A stretch of 64,000 nt of DNA from Hydractinia symbiolongicarpus (taxonomy: Eukaryota; Cnidaria; Hydrozoa; Anthoathecata; Hydractiniidae). The translations under genes and the position numbers were made by a program. Of the stretch, positions 13,185-23,489 are shown piece after piece (positions within the stretch are counted from its first letter, which is position 1; each line of letters opens with the position of its first letter). The notes beneath the pieces were generated by a model. It searched no databases, had not been told where the DNA came from, and saw nothing but the letters and a program-made list of their open reading frames with translations. The stretch lies in contig NC_079887.1 of the NCBI RefSeq assembly GCF_029227915.1, positions 19,529,650 through 19,593,649 of the forward strand. Reading direction: 5' to 3'.

Positions 13185-13515
13185 CTGTCTCTATCTCTCT
13201 ATCTCCTCAGGCGATTTTAAAGATTCCGCCTTCCCTGGCGGAAATAAAAAACAATGGGATATATTTCTCTTTATTGTGATGGTCACGGGGTCAATGTACA
13301 CAAAGTGATTTAATAAGAAAAGTTGAAGATCAAAATGGCAAAAATTCACACGGCGCGGTCAATTTCGTCTGAATTCACTTGTAGGGAAAAATTCATAATG
13401 GCTGCGATTGTTTTGGTGTACTTGGCTAGATAAATAATAATAAATCGAAGAAAAACGTTGTATATTGCAATAGTATATAGTTTATTTATGATATCGATTA
13501 TTAAAGTTTATAAAC

Positions 13516-13650
13516 ATGGACAATACAAAGGATGTTAGCAATTATAGCCGTGAAGAATGTTCAGAATGGCTAAAAAATATAGGTCAGTGTGCCACAGGAA
13601 ATGTTCAAGAACTGCAGATAAAAATTAGAAAGTTTATGCGATATCCTCGT
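13516..13650 (+). pseudogene. SAP-SWIM-YqaJ protein gene, N-terminal segment (SAP-like)
   Basis: 45 codons from the Met at 13516: a helix-extended-helix SAP-type DNA-binding motif (YSREECSEWLKNIG...NVQELQIKIRKFM). Reading is cut at CCTCGT (13645-13650), the 6-bp target duplication of the transposon inserted here. The same six bases recur at 17347-17352, and the reading frame resumes there in phase (next codons encode LVKRLEDKVNK). So 13516-13650 and 17347 onward were one continuous exon before insertion. SAP motifs occur at the N-terminus of multi-copy cnidarian SWIM/YqaJ proteins; a second fragment of this type is at 35451. Confidence 0.75.
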
Positions 13651-13677
13651 TATGGTTGCTTATATGTAGCAATATTC
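13651..13677 (+). repeat. Left terminal inverted repeat of the 3.7-kb transposon
   Basis: 27 bases beginning TATGGTTGCT and ending AGCAATATTC; pairs with 17320-17346 with one mismatch at position 11. Immediately outside is CCTCGT. Confidence 0.85.
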
Positions 13678-14000
13678 AACGGCTATTATTTTTGCATGCT
13701 ACCGTATCATATATGCATGCTACCGTATTTTATATGCATGCTAGCTCGTATTATATACATTGTGAGTTATACTACATCCATGCTAGCTATGAGTATGTTC
13801 ATGGTAGAAAAATTATGCATGATGAGGTAGATATGTCATTCGAGATTTTCATGGTAAAAGTATCTAATTTATGAGTCGCTCTTTTTTTCACATTCTACAT
13901 TCTCCCGAAAAAAAACATACCGCAGACCCTGGACCAGTCGTATCTGGTCTGCGTATTATCGAAAAAAGCAAATCGGATGTAAACATTCAATGAAATAAAA

Positions 14001-15145
14001 ATGGCTGGACGGCAGGATGATGGTTTGTGGCTTCGCAGAATAATAAGAGAAGAAATAGCGAGAGATAAGAATACCAGAGGACCTCCAGCAGCTAATCAAA
14101 TATTTAGCCGAGCTCATGAACTAATAGATAGAACTGCTGAAGTTGCTGTCAATGATTTTTCCTTCACTGCTGCTGCTCAGTCCGCTGCATCTCGGACAGC
14201 AGCCCTTGTGTCAGCTTCAGCAATTTCCCCATCTCGTATGGATTTAATGCATCACGAAGAGGTGCTGGTCGTGGCTGTTCACGCTCTTCTCCAGGACATC
14301 CATATCGCTATTCATCGAAAAGCAGGACAACAAAAAAGGATGTTGAAAAGCCACACGGATTTCGTAAACCTGCTTTCTGATTGTGGATCAACACAACTTA
14401 TTAGTGTAAGTATTAATTGTTCATTCATGACTTATAATACTGTTAATTTTAGTAAAAAATGAGGCTGGTGTTCTTATAAAGTTGTTTTAATAAAAGAAAA
14501 ACAGTGTAAATACAGGTACGGACAGTAACACCAAATGTCTGAATGTCTAACTTAAAAAGCAGTCATTAAAACAGAGCTTTTCTCCTTGGAAAAGTTTTTT
14601 ATCCTGGATTACAAAGTCGTGCCACAGTTCATCCCATTTTATATGCTTTTTTATAGGATGAAAACAGACATGATATTTACACTGCAATTCTCTTTCAAGA
14701 GGTAATTGGAAAACGTACAGCTGCACTGGAACAATTGAGAGAAGGCTTGAAAACCCTTGATGTTATAGATTGTTTGTCCAACAATCCTATGTTGTGTATG
14801 CCACTGTTTATGTATGAAGAAGAAAATGTATCATGTGAAACTGTGAAAGACATTTTACTTTTTGATACATCATGTTCTGAACAAACCAAGGAGAACTTAT
14901 TAAAATGTGTTACGCAAATGACCAAAAGTGACCTTGTTAACTTCATCCACTTCATATCAGCAAGTCGTGTGTTACCGAGAAAAAGAATCACCATTAAAGT
15001 TGATGAAGCTGATGGTGTGTTCGCTTCAACTTGTCTGTTGCAACTAGTATTACCAAAACAAGCAGATACATTTGAAAAACTTGTGTCAGCTATACACAGT
15101 GTCATTGGCAATAAAGGACAAACCAGATCCTTCACAGTGGTCTAA
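14001..15145 (+). CDS. HECT-like E3 ubiquitin ligase C-lobe protein of the transposon, two exons
   Basis: Exon 1 is 14001-14405 (ends AGT before GTAAGT), intron 14406-14656 (ends TTTTTTATAG), exon 2 is 14657-15145; phase 0, 297 residues. The C-terminal 70 residues look like a HECT C-lobe: LVNFIHFISAS, then FASTCLLQLVLP with the presumed catalytic Cys of the TC-x-L-LP type, then a helix and end. HECT ligases transfer ubiquitin through that Cys. The N-lobe that binds E2 is not recognisable, so the protein is shortened. Around 14235-14390 the +1 frame is a Ser/Arg/Gly-rich linker (RRGAGRGCSRSSPGHP) that looks more natural than the annotated frame, so a frameshift is likely. Convergent with the integrase gene. 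HECT-like ORFs near integrase-core ORFs are also familiar from fish and cnidarian genomes (recollection, not checked). Confidence 0.6.
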
Positions 15146-15569
15146 ATGACTTTTTTATATCAGTACTCTTCCGTGTTCCCACCTCCCCCTGTAATTAAGC
15201 ACGGAAGAATAATAACTTTGTTATGAAAACAGCGTTTTGTTGACATATGTCATTTTTGTGATTCTTTTTAAGCCTACATTACTCTAAAAGCTATAGAAAT
15301 ATTGATAATATTAGCTATGTTTCGGACCAGACCAAAATTTTAGCAGTAACCACCGCAAAATTACGACATTTTGGAATGAGAGTGAATAACTTTGCTCACA
15401 TATGCACCTTCTCTGATTCGTATTTCATATTTTTCAGCTATTGGAATAACATTTTTATCAACCTTGTACATACCATTAAAACTTAAATATATAATATAAA
15501 AGCGAAAAGTTGATAGTTCCTTGTGTGATTCGTGTATCGCCTTTGGTGTGCATTTCAAAGCCATGAATT
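15146..15569. other. Spacer between convergent transposon genes
   Basis: AT-rich, no gene seen; ORF 15361-15564 on the minus strand has no motif. Presumably holds the 3' ends of both convergent transcripts. Confidence 0.4.
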
Positions 15570-16992
15570 TTAAGTGGAATCTTCAATGTATGATAACACT
15601 TCTAAGAATACATCTATACCAAAATAGCAGGAATCGCGCATTATGTCGACTACGTTGATTGCTTCCTCTATATTTTGAGAGTGTGGACATCGTACATCTT
15701 CTAATTCTACGGTTGACAGCCCATTGTCTAATGGTGAGGGGGCAGTCCAATCCATTCCGAACCAAATCAAATCCTCCACGGGTCCCCCCTCATTCAATTC
15801 CATGTTCCTCATACCATTATTCCAAATCTTCCTCGGAGACCAGTTTCGCTCTGTTCTCAAAGGGTGATTGTTCCAACCGCCTATAAAAGACGTGATTACT
15901 CGATTGATCCTGGGTTGGAAAATACGATGTAATACAAATACATGAACATCGTTTTCCATATTGAGTATACCTAAAATGTAAACCGTTAACACCAAATTAA
16001 AAAAAAGAAGCCCGGCATGTCATATCGTGATTAAAGATGTTCCCACGCCCACTTTTTACTTATCACGTGCAACCGTGTAGAACTCAATGAGTAACTTCGA
16101 TTACCTTGATCTTCCATTGCTTGAAACGTATAATAAAACTGATAGGTGACATATCCAGTACGGTTTCTTTCCGATTATTTGTACTGCAATTTAAATACGT
16201 TATGAGACGCGAGTGACCATCAATAGCACCATGAATTACAAATTTCCAAGTTATCAAGCTATGGTGTCCGTCAATATGCCAAAGGCTGTTTGGTCCAGGT
16301 ACACTGTACTTTCTTCTACGTATTAGTGCAGCCCATCGAATCCGAGAGTTCTCTGGATCAATTTTGTGGAGAATTTCTGTGACTCTTCTCTGCTGAACAC
16401 GTATACCACGTGATTTAAGAAGTCCGATAACCATTGACCTCCCCAGAAAAGCACCATGACTCCTTTTTATTTCAATGATGACTCTTTCCAGCTCCTCTTT
16501 ATTTATATTTGTGTATCCAGTTATATTTTTCAAGCCCAGCTCGGCAACTCGTCTACTAACCGTCCATCGAGATACACACAACATAGTTGCAATCTCTTGC
16601 CAGCAATAGCCCAGGTCACGAAAATACAATAAAACTTCTTCGGATAAGACAAATTTCGGTCGGCCAGGTCCATCATGCTTCTCTCTCTCGACTCCTGTAC
16701 TAACTACAGCTACACGCGGAAGACATGCTCTTGTATAGCCATTGATTTCTCCTTGAAGTTTTTGCGCAAGCACCTGCAATGTCTCGATAGGTTGGTAAAT
16801 AATGGGCTGGCTGTTAGTCGCTCGGTCGTTTAAATAATAAAGATTTTGTAAACAAAACCTTATTCTGCTATTCAGAAGTTCTATTTCATCGTTGTTCTCC
16901 ACATTCCTGTTCTCTACAGCCGTCACAACATTGTGGAGATCGTTATAAAACTGTCGTAAATTAATATCACCAGCGCAAATAGCATCCGCCAT
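15570..16992 (-). pseudogene. Integrase-core (DDE-type) transposase, internally deleted
   Basis: Start taken at the Met at 16992 (MADAICAGDINL); an in-frame Met lies at 17028. An N-terminal all-alpha segment is followed by two helix-turn-helix-like blocks (GYCWQEIATMLCVSRWTVSRR; INKEELERVIIEIKRSHG) and the start of an RNase H-fold core, PNSLWHIDGHHSL, with the first catalytic Asp. After NNRKETVL the reading frame shifts near 16150 straight into QFYYTFQAMEDQG. The segment that should carry the second Asp and the Glu, roughly 70-80 residues by analogy with family members, is missing. A 134-base intron (15971-16104, GTAATC...TTTTAG) follows, joining MEDQ-G to ILNMENDV. The last exon holds the conserved NNHPLRTERNWSPRKIW and WFGMDW blocks. 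Function would be strand transfer of the 3.7-kb element; this copy must be inactive. Confidence 0.8.
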
Positions 16993-17319
16993 CTTGTTTA
17001 AAGTTCCCGCGCGGTGTTTGTGAAACAATGAAGAGCAAAGCAGACATTGTATGCTCTTTTAAAACGCAGACCAGATTTGAACACGACAAACCTTGCATAA
17101 AAATTTTTACCTTGCATAAAAAAATCATTACCATAAAAATAATGTTTTTCTTGCATACTATCTTTTTATCTTGTTTGCATTTGGAATATATAGCATGACA
17201 ATATTTTAGCTAGAAGGAATATAAGATTTCTAGCATATGTATAATACAAACTAGGATGCATATAATATAGGTTAGCATGTATATAAAAAAAGCTAGCATG
17301 CATATAATATATGCGTGTA

Positions 17320-17346
17320 GAATATTGCTACATATGAGCAACCATA
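17320..17346 (-). repeat. Right terminal inverted repeat of the 3.7-kb transposon
   Basis: Reverse complement of 13651-13677 with one mismatch; ends GAGCAACCATA followed by the CCTCGT duplication. Confidence 0.85.
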
Positions 17347-19075
17347 CCTCGTTTAGTAAAACGTCTAGAAGACAAAGTAAATAAAAATTACAAGTTTAGT
17401 TGTAGCTTAGATCTCACAGATATTCCTCCAACTACAGCTAAATGGTGTAAAAAGGATGAGGATCTACCACTTATCAATGAAGATATATTTAAGAACTACT
17501 GCAAAATGAAAACATATGGTAGTTTAGGCCAGCAAGAAAAAGCTATTAGAATGTTATAGAGTAGAAAGATAGTAACTGTTCAAACTTTAGTTGATAATTC
17601 GTGTACACATGTAAAAGCAATGGTAAAAAAGTCATATGGTACTGAAGCAAGGCCAGCAGTGCTTGTTTTTGAAAATGGGTACCCTCAAAAAGCTCATTGC
17701 AGTTGTCCAGTTGGCGCAAGTGGCTTATGCTGTCACGTTCTTTCAGTTTTGTTATTTTTAAAACATTTCCGCGGCACTGGGAATCAAATTTTGGAACTGA
17801 CTGTGACACAACAGTTACAAACATGGCATCGGCGGTCTAAAAAAGGCTCTACTCCAATGGTTCCATTAAAGGCTATATAAGTTAAGTCGGCAAATGTAAA
17901 AAGAAAAATGGAAAGGTTGTTCTTAATGCTGCAGATCCAAGTGAATCTTATTTTAAAAAAGATGTCACTTCAATTATAAAAACTTTAAAGGAAAAACTCA
18001 AAAATGAAAAACCTGTAGAACAGCATGCCTACCAAGTGTTAATGAAAACTGATTTGGGAAAAAACACCTCACTTGACCAACAACTCCAATACAAATACAC
18101 ATTAAAACTAGCCAATGCTTAAGCTGATCATGACTATTGTAGTGTAGCCTTATACAACGAAAATATTATAAGACATGACATTAACAAAGAGCAAAGAATA
18201 GTAGCATATATCCACAAACCAGTTTCTAAAACAAACACTACCAACATAATAAACGAAATTGTTAATCAAAATAAAGTAGCTGTCCAAATTGAAAAATCGT
18301 TTACAGTGTATACTTATAAAACAGATGACATTAAAAATTTACAGGCTGATATCAATAAACAAATAAACCCAAGTAATAAGGAAGTAATAATAGACATCAG
18401 TTTTTTAGAAGCTCCAAAGCGACGTGGTACAAATTATTTTAATATTTCTCAGAACACCACTGAGTGGCAATCTGCTAGATATATGAAAATTACTGGTAGT
18501 AGACTACCAGCCCTTCTTGGTATTTATGGGTTTCAAGAAATGTGGGATGTTGTGAAATTGGGTAAATGTGAAAAAGATATATCTTTCATACCAAATATAG
18601 CCCGTGGTTAATAATTTGAGAATGATGCTATCAAAAAATTTCAGTTAAAGTCAAAAGCAACTGCACAAAAATGTGGATTTTTTACAGATCTAACTGACAA
18701 CCATTATGGTGAAAGCCCTGATGCACTTGGCCCTGCAAGAATTTTATTAGAAGTCAAGACAAGAGGACAATAAAATGATGGACCACTGGAATCACTTAAT
18801 GGCTTTTCACAATACCTTGTGCAATGCCAGTTGCAAATGTAGTGTACTGATGCAGAATTCTGTATCTTACAATCCTATCACCCAGAGACTGTGTTGCATG
18901 GTGCTTTTAGATATATCCATAAAAAATGCCATTAAACCTTATGAACACCATGACGGCAAATAGTCAGGACAGCTAGTAATTCTGTTGCTTTATCTAGTGA
19001 TCTATTTAGTGATGGTGTGTGGCAACAGTCAGGATATGGGATCAGGTGAAAGTAAGGCATAAGACAGTCTAATAG
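17347..19075 (+). pseudogene. SAP-SWIM-YqaJ protein gene, main part, decayed
   Basis: Continues the ORF broken at 13650. Visible in order: an N-terminal globular stretch; a SWIM zinc finger, HCSCPVGASGLCCHVLSVLLF (17697-17759; C-x-C-xn-C-x-H); a long middle domain; then a YqaJ/lambda-exonuclease-type nuclease core with TTEWQSARYMKITGSRLPALLG (about 18460-18520) and GESPDALG...LLEVKTRG (about 18712-18768), which supplies the D and the E-x-K of a PD-(D/E)XK site. Stops or frame changes occur at about 17557, 17878-17910, 18120, 18609 and 18771, so it is a pseudogene. SWIM fingers bind DNA or protein and YqaJ nucleases resect DNA ends; the combination with SAP suggests a mobile-element recombination protein. 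The THAP/coiled-coil gene downstream is convergent. Confidence 0.8.
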
Positions 19076-19079
19076 CATG

Positions 19080-19807
19080 TTAAAATGGGGCAATGTTAAA
19101 CCACATAAATATTGAAAATTTGACGTATATATTTTTAATGTTAGAAAAAGTAAACTGTTTTGAAGTAATAGACATATTATCAGAACGTATTTTTCTTTTA
19201 TTATTTACCAAAAGCTTGTTTTGAAATTTCATTGTTGCAAGTTCCTTATTTAACCTGGCGATTTTTTCTTGGGATTCGGTAAGCTCTTTACTTAGTCTTA
19301 AAATTTCAGCATTTGCTTTTTCCAATTTTTGTCTGTATTGTAACTTTGAAGGGTTACCTTTTTTAGAAAAGATATATATACTAGACTTTGTTAGGGTTCT
19401 TCGTGCTTTTGATGATGATGGAGTATTTATATTTTGGTTCATTATATTTCTAGCAGTTTCCAACTTTTGTTTAGTGTTTCTTAATCTTTTTTTGTGAAGT
19501 TCTGTGGCTGATTTTTTTTACCAAGTTAATAGCATTCTCATATTTCTGGTTCAAGCTTTTGGAAATTTCTTTTTGAAACGACAACATCTGGCAAGTCTGT
19601 CATTGATAATCTCTTAATGGAGCTCCAGTGTTCACAGCAAATATACCCATTTTTCCAGTTAATACCATCTGTTTTTAAAATCTTCCGATATTGCGATTTT
19701 AAAGATTCTAATCTTGGTAAACGATACAATTTTAAAGGTTTCCCATCAATACCCAAAGTTGTGTGTTTGTTGAAACACAAGGCTGATGCACAAGACCACT
19801 TAACCAT
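19080..19807 (-). pseudogene. THAP zinc-finger plus coiled-coil protein, frameshifted
   Basis: The first 89 residues (19807-19538) show a THAP-like C2CH pattern: WSCASALCFN, LYRLPRLESLKSQYRKIL, then WKNGYICCEHW and the downstream LPDVV. Two A-rich runs (RC of 19470-19530) shift the frame twice before a second ORF (19463-19080) that has a strong heptad coiled coil (RQKLEKANAEILRLSKELTE, then KIARLNKELATMKFQNKLL). THAP plus coiled coil is the usual plan of THAP transposase-like or domesticated DNA-binding proteins, the coil mediating dimerisation. It ends about 10 bp beyond the convergent SAP-SWIM-YqaJ pseudogene, which may indicate that both genes belonged to one mobile element. Confidence 0.65.
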
Positions 19808-19829
19808 TTTTGTTGTAGTTTTTAGCTAG

Positions 19830-21507
19830 CTAACGTTTGTAATGACACCTTCCAGTATATTCGGAAAGGTCTTCACCAAGTGTTAAACTATACGATTATG
19901 CGGCTAAATGTTTATAATAACGTTATAACATAATATAAAGCTGGACGTTTAGTGTTTGACTCCATTTGCTTCACTTTAGAAGCCCAACAAACCCCCCATT
20001 ATGGATTGTTTTCCCCACAAGCAAAACATTAGCGCCCATTCCTCCGGCCTATGAATTTGGCTAATGTTGAACAACATGTAAAGAACTTATTTTTATTATT
20101 TTGTACTACTTAACTTGCCAATAAAACAGTGAGTAAAGATAAGGAAAGTAAAAAACCAAGGAAGAAAGATGAAGCCACCATATTGCACGTTCGATTTGTT
20201 ATTGGAGGTTTCCGGTCTGTATATTTATTCAAATTTGGCGCCATCTCATGATAACAAACTTTATCGTTCAAAGTTGGAAGTATATTGTGGAACAGGGACT
20301 CAAAACATAAAAACAATTTTGTTGTTGGTCATAGCAGATATTTCTTAAGTTCTTAGAAGTTTAAACGAAGGTTATAAACAGGGGCGTAGCCAGCGTCAGT
20401 CAGGCTCTGCGATCGACTGACCTACTTTTTTCATTTCAACACGTCGTTTTTTCCACCGCCACCGCCAACACATGGATGGGCGCACCAATTGTGCATCCGG
20501 CACAAATCTTTTCCCGGGCGGCGCACACAAGCCTCGCGCTTCGCGCGTCGTTTTCGCAGGATATAACAGTATCCACTTTGTTTTGCAGGCTGAGGTGTTG
20601 AATCTCTACTTTGTTTCGCAGATAGTCTTTTTCGCAGGATTACCTGCGAAAATTATGCCTATGTCCGTACATAGTCATAATTTTCTTGTGTCTTCCATTT
20701 ATTGTCATTTTGGACGCATCCTATTGGCTAGTAAATTTCGCAGAGAGGTTAAAAATTAGCTCCATATATGGCTATAGAACATACGCAAGAAAGTCAAAAA
20801 AAAACAAGGCTAGCGAAGTTGTGAAGGTAAAGAAAGCATGATGTTGCTGTCAAACGTGGATCTTTATAACTTGTATAGAGCTTCATGAAAATTCTCTATA
20901 CTCGAACCATCCTATTTTTGTATCTGTATGTAAATCTTCAGATTTGTTTTCCTGTGTAGAAAGCACTTTCAAGTTTTCAGTTAGCTAGCTTTTCATCCTC
21001 TTCTGTAACTCTGTGTAGACAGCAGATCTTGTAGCTATACAGAATAAAGCTATTCTTATAAGCCTTTATAACAGTTTATTTAAGAGAAATATTTTAACTT
21101 TTTATCCTGATTGTGGTCAGCTATGATTCAAGACGGTTTTAAATCAGAAGATTTTTCCTCATCTGCCTTCAAATAAAAATTTACAACAAGTATCTATTTT
21201 ATTTTGCGATAATGACAAACATTCTGGGCAATTTAAACCTAATCCCTTCAGTTTCTTTAAGTTTGAGTAAAGCTACGTTAAAGCGTTCTGCTCTATAATT
21301 TAAGCTAGGTTGTCATATGTTATGACAACAAAGCAATAGAAAAGAAAAAGGAAACGTGTGTACCATCCCGAAGTTGTTCCTTTTGCATTAACCCAAACGT
21401 TAGTTAATCAATGTGGTACTTCTAGCACTAATGACGAGACTTCTTCCATTTGTAAAAAGCAAACTTTTAACTTCAAATCTTTTTCGTCAAAGGGATTTCT
21501 AAATCGA
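19830..21507. other. Intergenic stretch without a recognisable gene
   Basis: No gene is seen. 20400-20760 is locally GC-richer with TTCGCAG strings recurring at 20548, 20618, 20637 and an inverted pair GCAGGATTACCTGC (20634-20647). ORFs at 20110-20316 and 20472-20759 show no motif. Confidence 0.4.
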
Positions 21508-21894
<387 letters not shown>

Positions 21895-22037
21895 TAGACA
21901 ATTTATTTGTTAAAGAAGGTTAGTTACAATGGCAGTTTAAAAACTGATGAAAACCTCCTGAAAATATAAAATTTAAAAAAATACATTATATACACAAATA
22001 CATGAAATTAAATGAACTTTACATAAAACTCTGTAGT

Positions 22038-22256
22038 TTAATAATACTCATAAGCATCATCTAGTGCTTTACCAGAAATAAAGGTTTGAAACTGAATTTG
22101 ATTCAAAATTAAAACGTCTTTTGTTAGGTCTAGTTTGAAGGTTTTATACGATTTCCGTTTTATATCATCTGCTAGATTGTTCCACAATACCGAGGCTCTA
22201 TAACGAAACGATGTTTTATATCGAATAGTTTTAAATTGTGGCTGTTTGATGAGCAT
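22038..22256 (-). pseudogene. LINE C-terminal segment
   Basis: 72 residues (TIRYKTSFRYRASVLWNNLADDIKRK...) matching the usual end of CR1/jockey-like ORF2, where an FRYRASxLWNxLP-type block closes the protein. Separated from the RT core by a stop near 22370 and a frame change. Defines the 3' end of the coding part about 145 bases before the GATA tail. Confidence 0.7.
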
Positions 22257-22370
22257 ATTTTTTCAATTACAGCGAGTGGTCGATCGTTTTTTAACTAGAG
22301 ATGGTAAAGGAGATAGTGACAATTCGTTGTAAATGTTATATGGTAAACACGCAACACGTCTCTTGTAGTA

Positions 22371-23225
22371 CTAGCTAACTTGTTTCCAGTTACATGTTTT
22401 AAGAACAGTTTCATCGTTCTTTTTTATTCTACCGATGAACCTGGCAGCTTTTAAATGAATACTTTCTATTGGTTTCATAAGGGTAGACGAACTGTTACCC
22501 CAAACACTTATACCATAAAGCACAGATGGAAGTATTCTAACAAAATAAATCGATTTCAAATCACCAGGTTCCATAAACCTCATTGAGTATAGCTTCTTTA
22601 CCTTTGATCGAAAATCTTTACATAATTTATGTACCTGGTTATTCCAAGACAGTTTATTGTCAATGATAAGACCAAGACATTTTGTGGAGCTGGTAACACT
22701 AATTGTATTTTCATTCAATTTAAAATGTGGATATGGACCGATGAACTGTTGACGAGACATAAACATAATTTCTGTTTTACCTGCATGAATATTGAAGCCG
22801 TTCAGAGAAGCCCATTTGCTAACTTGATTTAATACTCTTTGGATTTCAAGAAAAGCTTGTTCAAATGAACCTGTGATACAAAACGATGTTGAATCATCAG
22901 CAAACATATCAGTCTCACCATCATCAACGTTATCCGGCAGATCATTGGGATCAATGGAGAAAAAACGAGGACTGAGTAGTGAGCCTTGAGGTACTCCAAA
23001 CTCCACTTTCTCTGAAACTGATTTCTGTCCGTTCACAACAGTAAACTGATTCCGTTCACTAAGGTAGTCACTAAGCAAAGAATACATATTTCCTGAAATT
23101 CCGGAAGCTATCAATTTCTTTTTCAAGATATCATGTGAAACACAGTCAAATGCTTTCCTATAATCGATGAACAGGGCAGCAACAATCTTTCTTTGATCAA
23201 TGGCTTGTTGCCATATCTCAGTCAT
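22371..23225 (-). CDS. LINE reverse transcriptase core
   Basis: 284 residues starting inside the RT: AALFIDYRKAFDCVSHDIL (motif A with catalytic Asp), GVPQGSLLSPRFF (motif B), MFADDSTSF (motif C, catalytic ADD), then TKCLGLIIDNKLSWNNQV and the C-terminal region. The upstream RT part, including the HQWGF region, is in another frame at 23226-23400. Only the left locus has this part; the inverted copy ends before it. Confidence 0.85.
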   Translation of the reverse strand: MTEIWQQAIDQRKIVAALFIDYRKAFDCVSHDILKKKLIASGISGNMYSLLSDYLSERNQFTVVNGQKSVSEKVEFGVPQGSLLSPRFFSIDPNDLPDNVDDGETDMFADDSTSFCITGSFEQAFLEIQRVLNQVSKWASLNGFNIHAGKTEIMFMSRQQFIGPYPHFKLNENTISVTSSTKCLGLIIDNKLSWNNQVHKLCKDFRSKVKKLYSMRFMEPGDLKSIYFVRILPSVLYGISVWGNSSSTLMKPIESIHLKAARFIGRIKKNDETVLKTCNWKQVS

Positions 23226-23489
23226 GTGTAATAGGGCATATTCTGTTGATCTATTTGGTCAAAAACCCCACTGATGTTCACTTATGAGGTTGAATTGGTT
23301 AAGATGATTGTCTATTTGAGCTGAAAGTATTTTCTCAAAGATCTTACTAGGAATATTTTTATTATTTTTTTATTTTTTATTTATTATACTTAACAGTGTT
23401 ACAGGACGATAATTATCACAGTCTTGTTTCGAACCTTTCTTAAATAAACATTTTACTTTCCCTGTTTTCCAACTAGATGGATATTTAAC

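Larger units (their letters stand above)
13651..17346. mobile_element. 3.7-kb DNA transposon with HECT-like and integrase-core genes
   Basis: Bounded by CCTCGT direct repeats (13645-13650 and 17347-17352). The termini are 27-bp inverted repeats with one mismatch: 13651-13677 begins TATGGTTGC and 17320-17346 ends GCAACCATA. Inside each end lie several copies of TATGCATGCTA spaced about 21-22 bp (13692-13760, and inverted at 17180-17310), likely transposase-binding subterminal repeats. A second inner inverted motif, CTGGTCTGCGT, occurs at about 13951 and, inverted, about 17053. Two convergent genes fill the interior: HECT-like (plus) and integrase-core (minus). Both are damaged, so this copy is probably immobile. 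The 6-bp duplication plus this gene pair does not match a superfamily I can name with confidence. Confidence 0.85.

Noticed and set aside
13379-20028. TIRs of an outer element around the nuclease and THAP genes, as an annotated feature
   Set aside because: Similarity is only partial and no target duplication was found, so it is kept as a hypothesis and not annotated.
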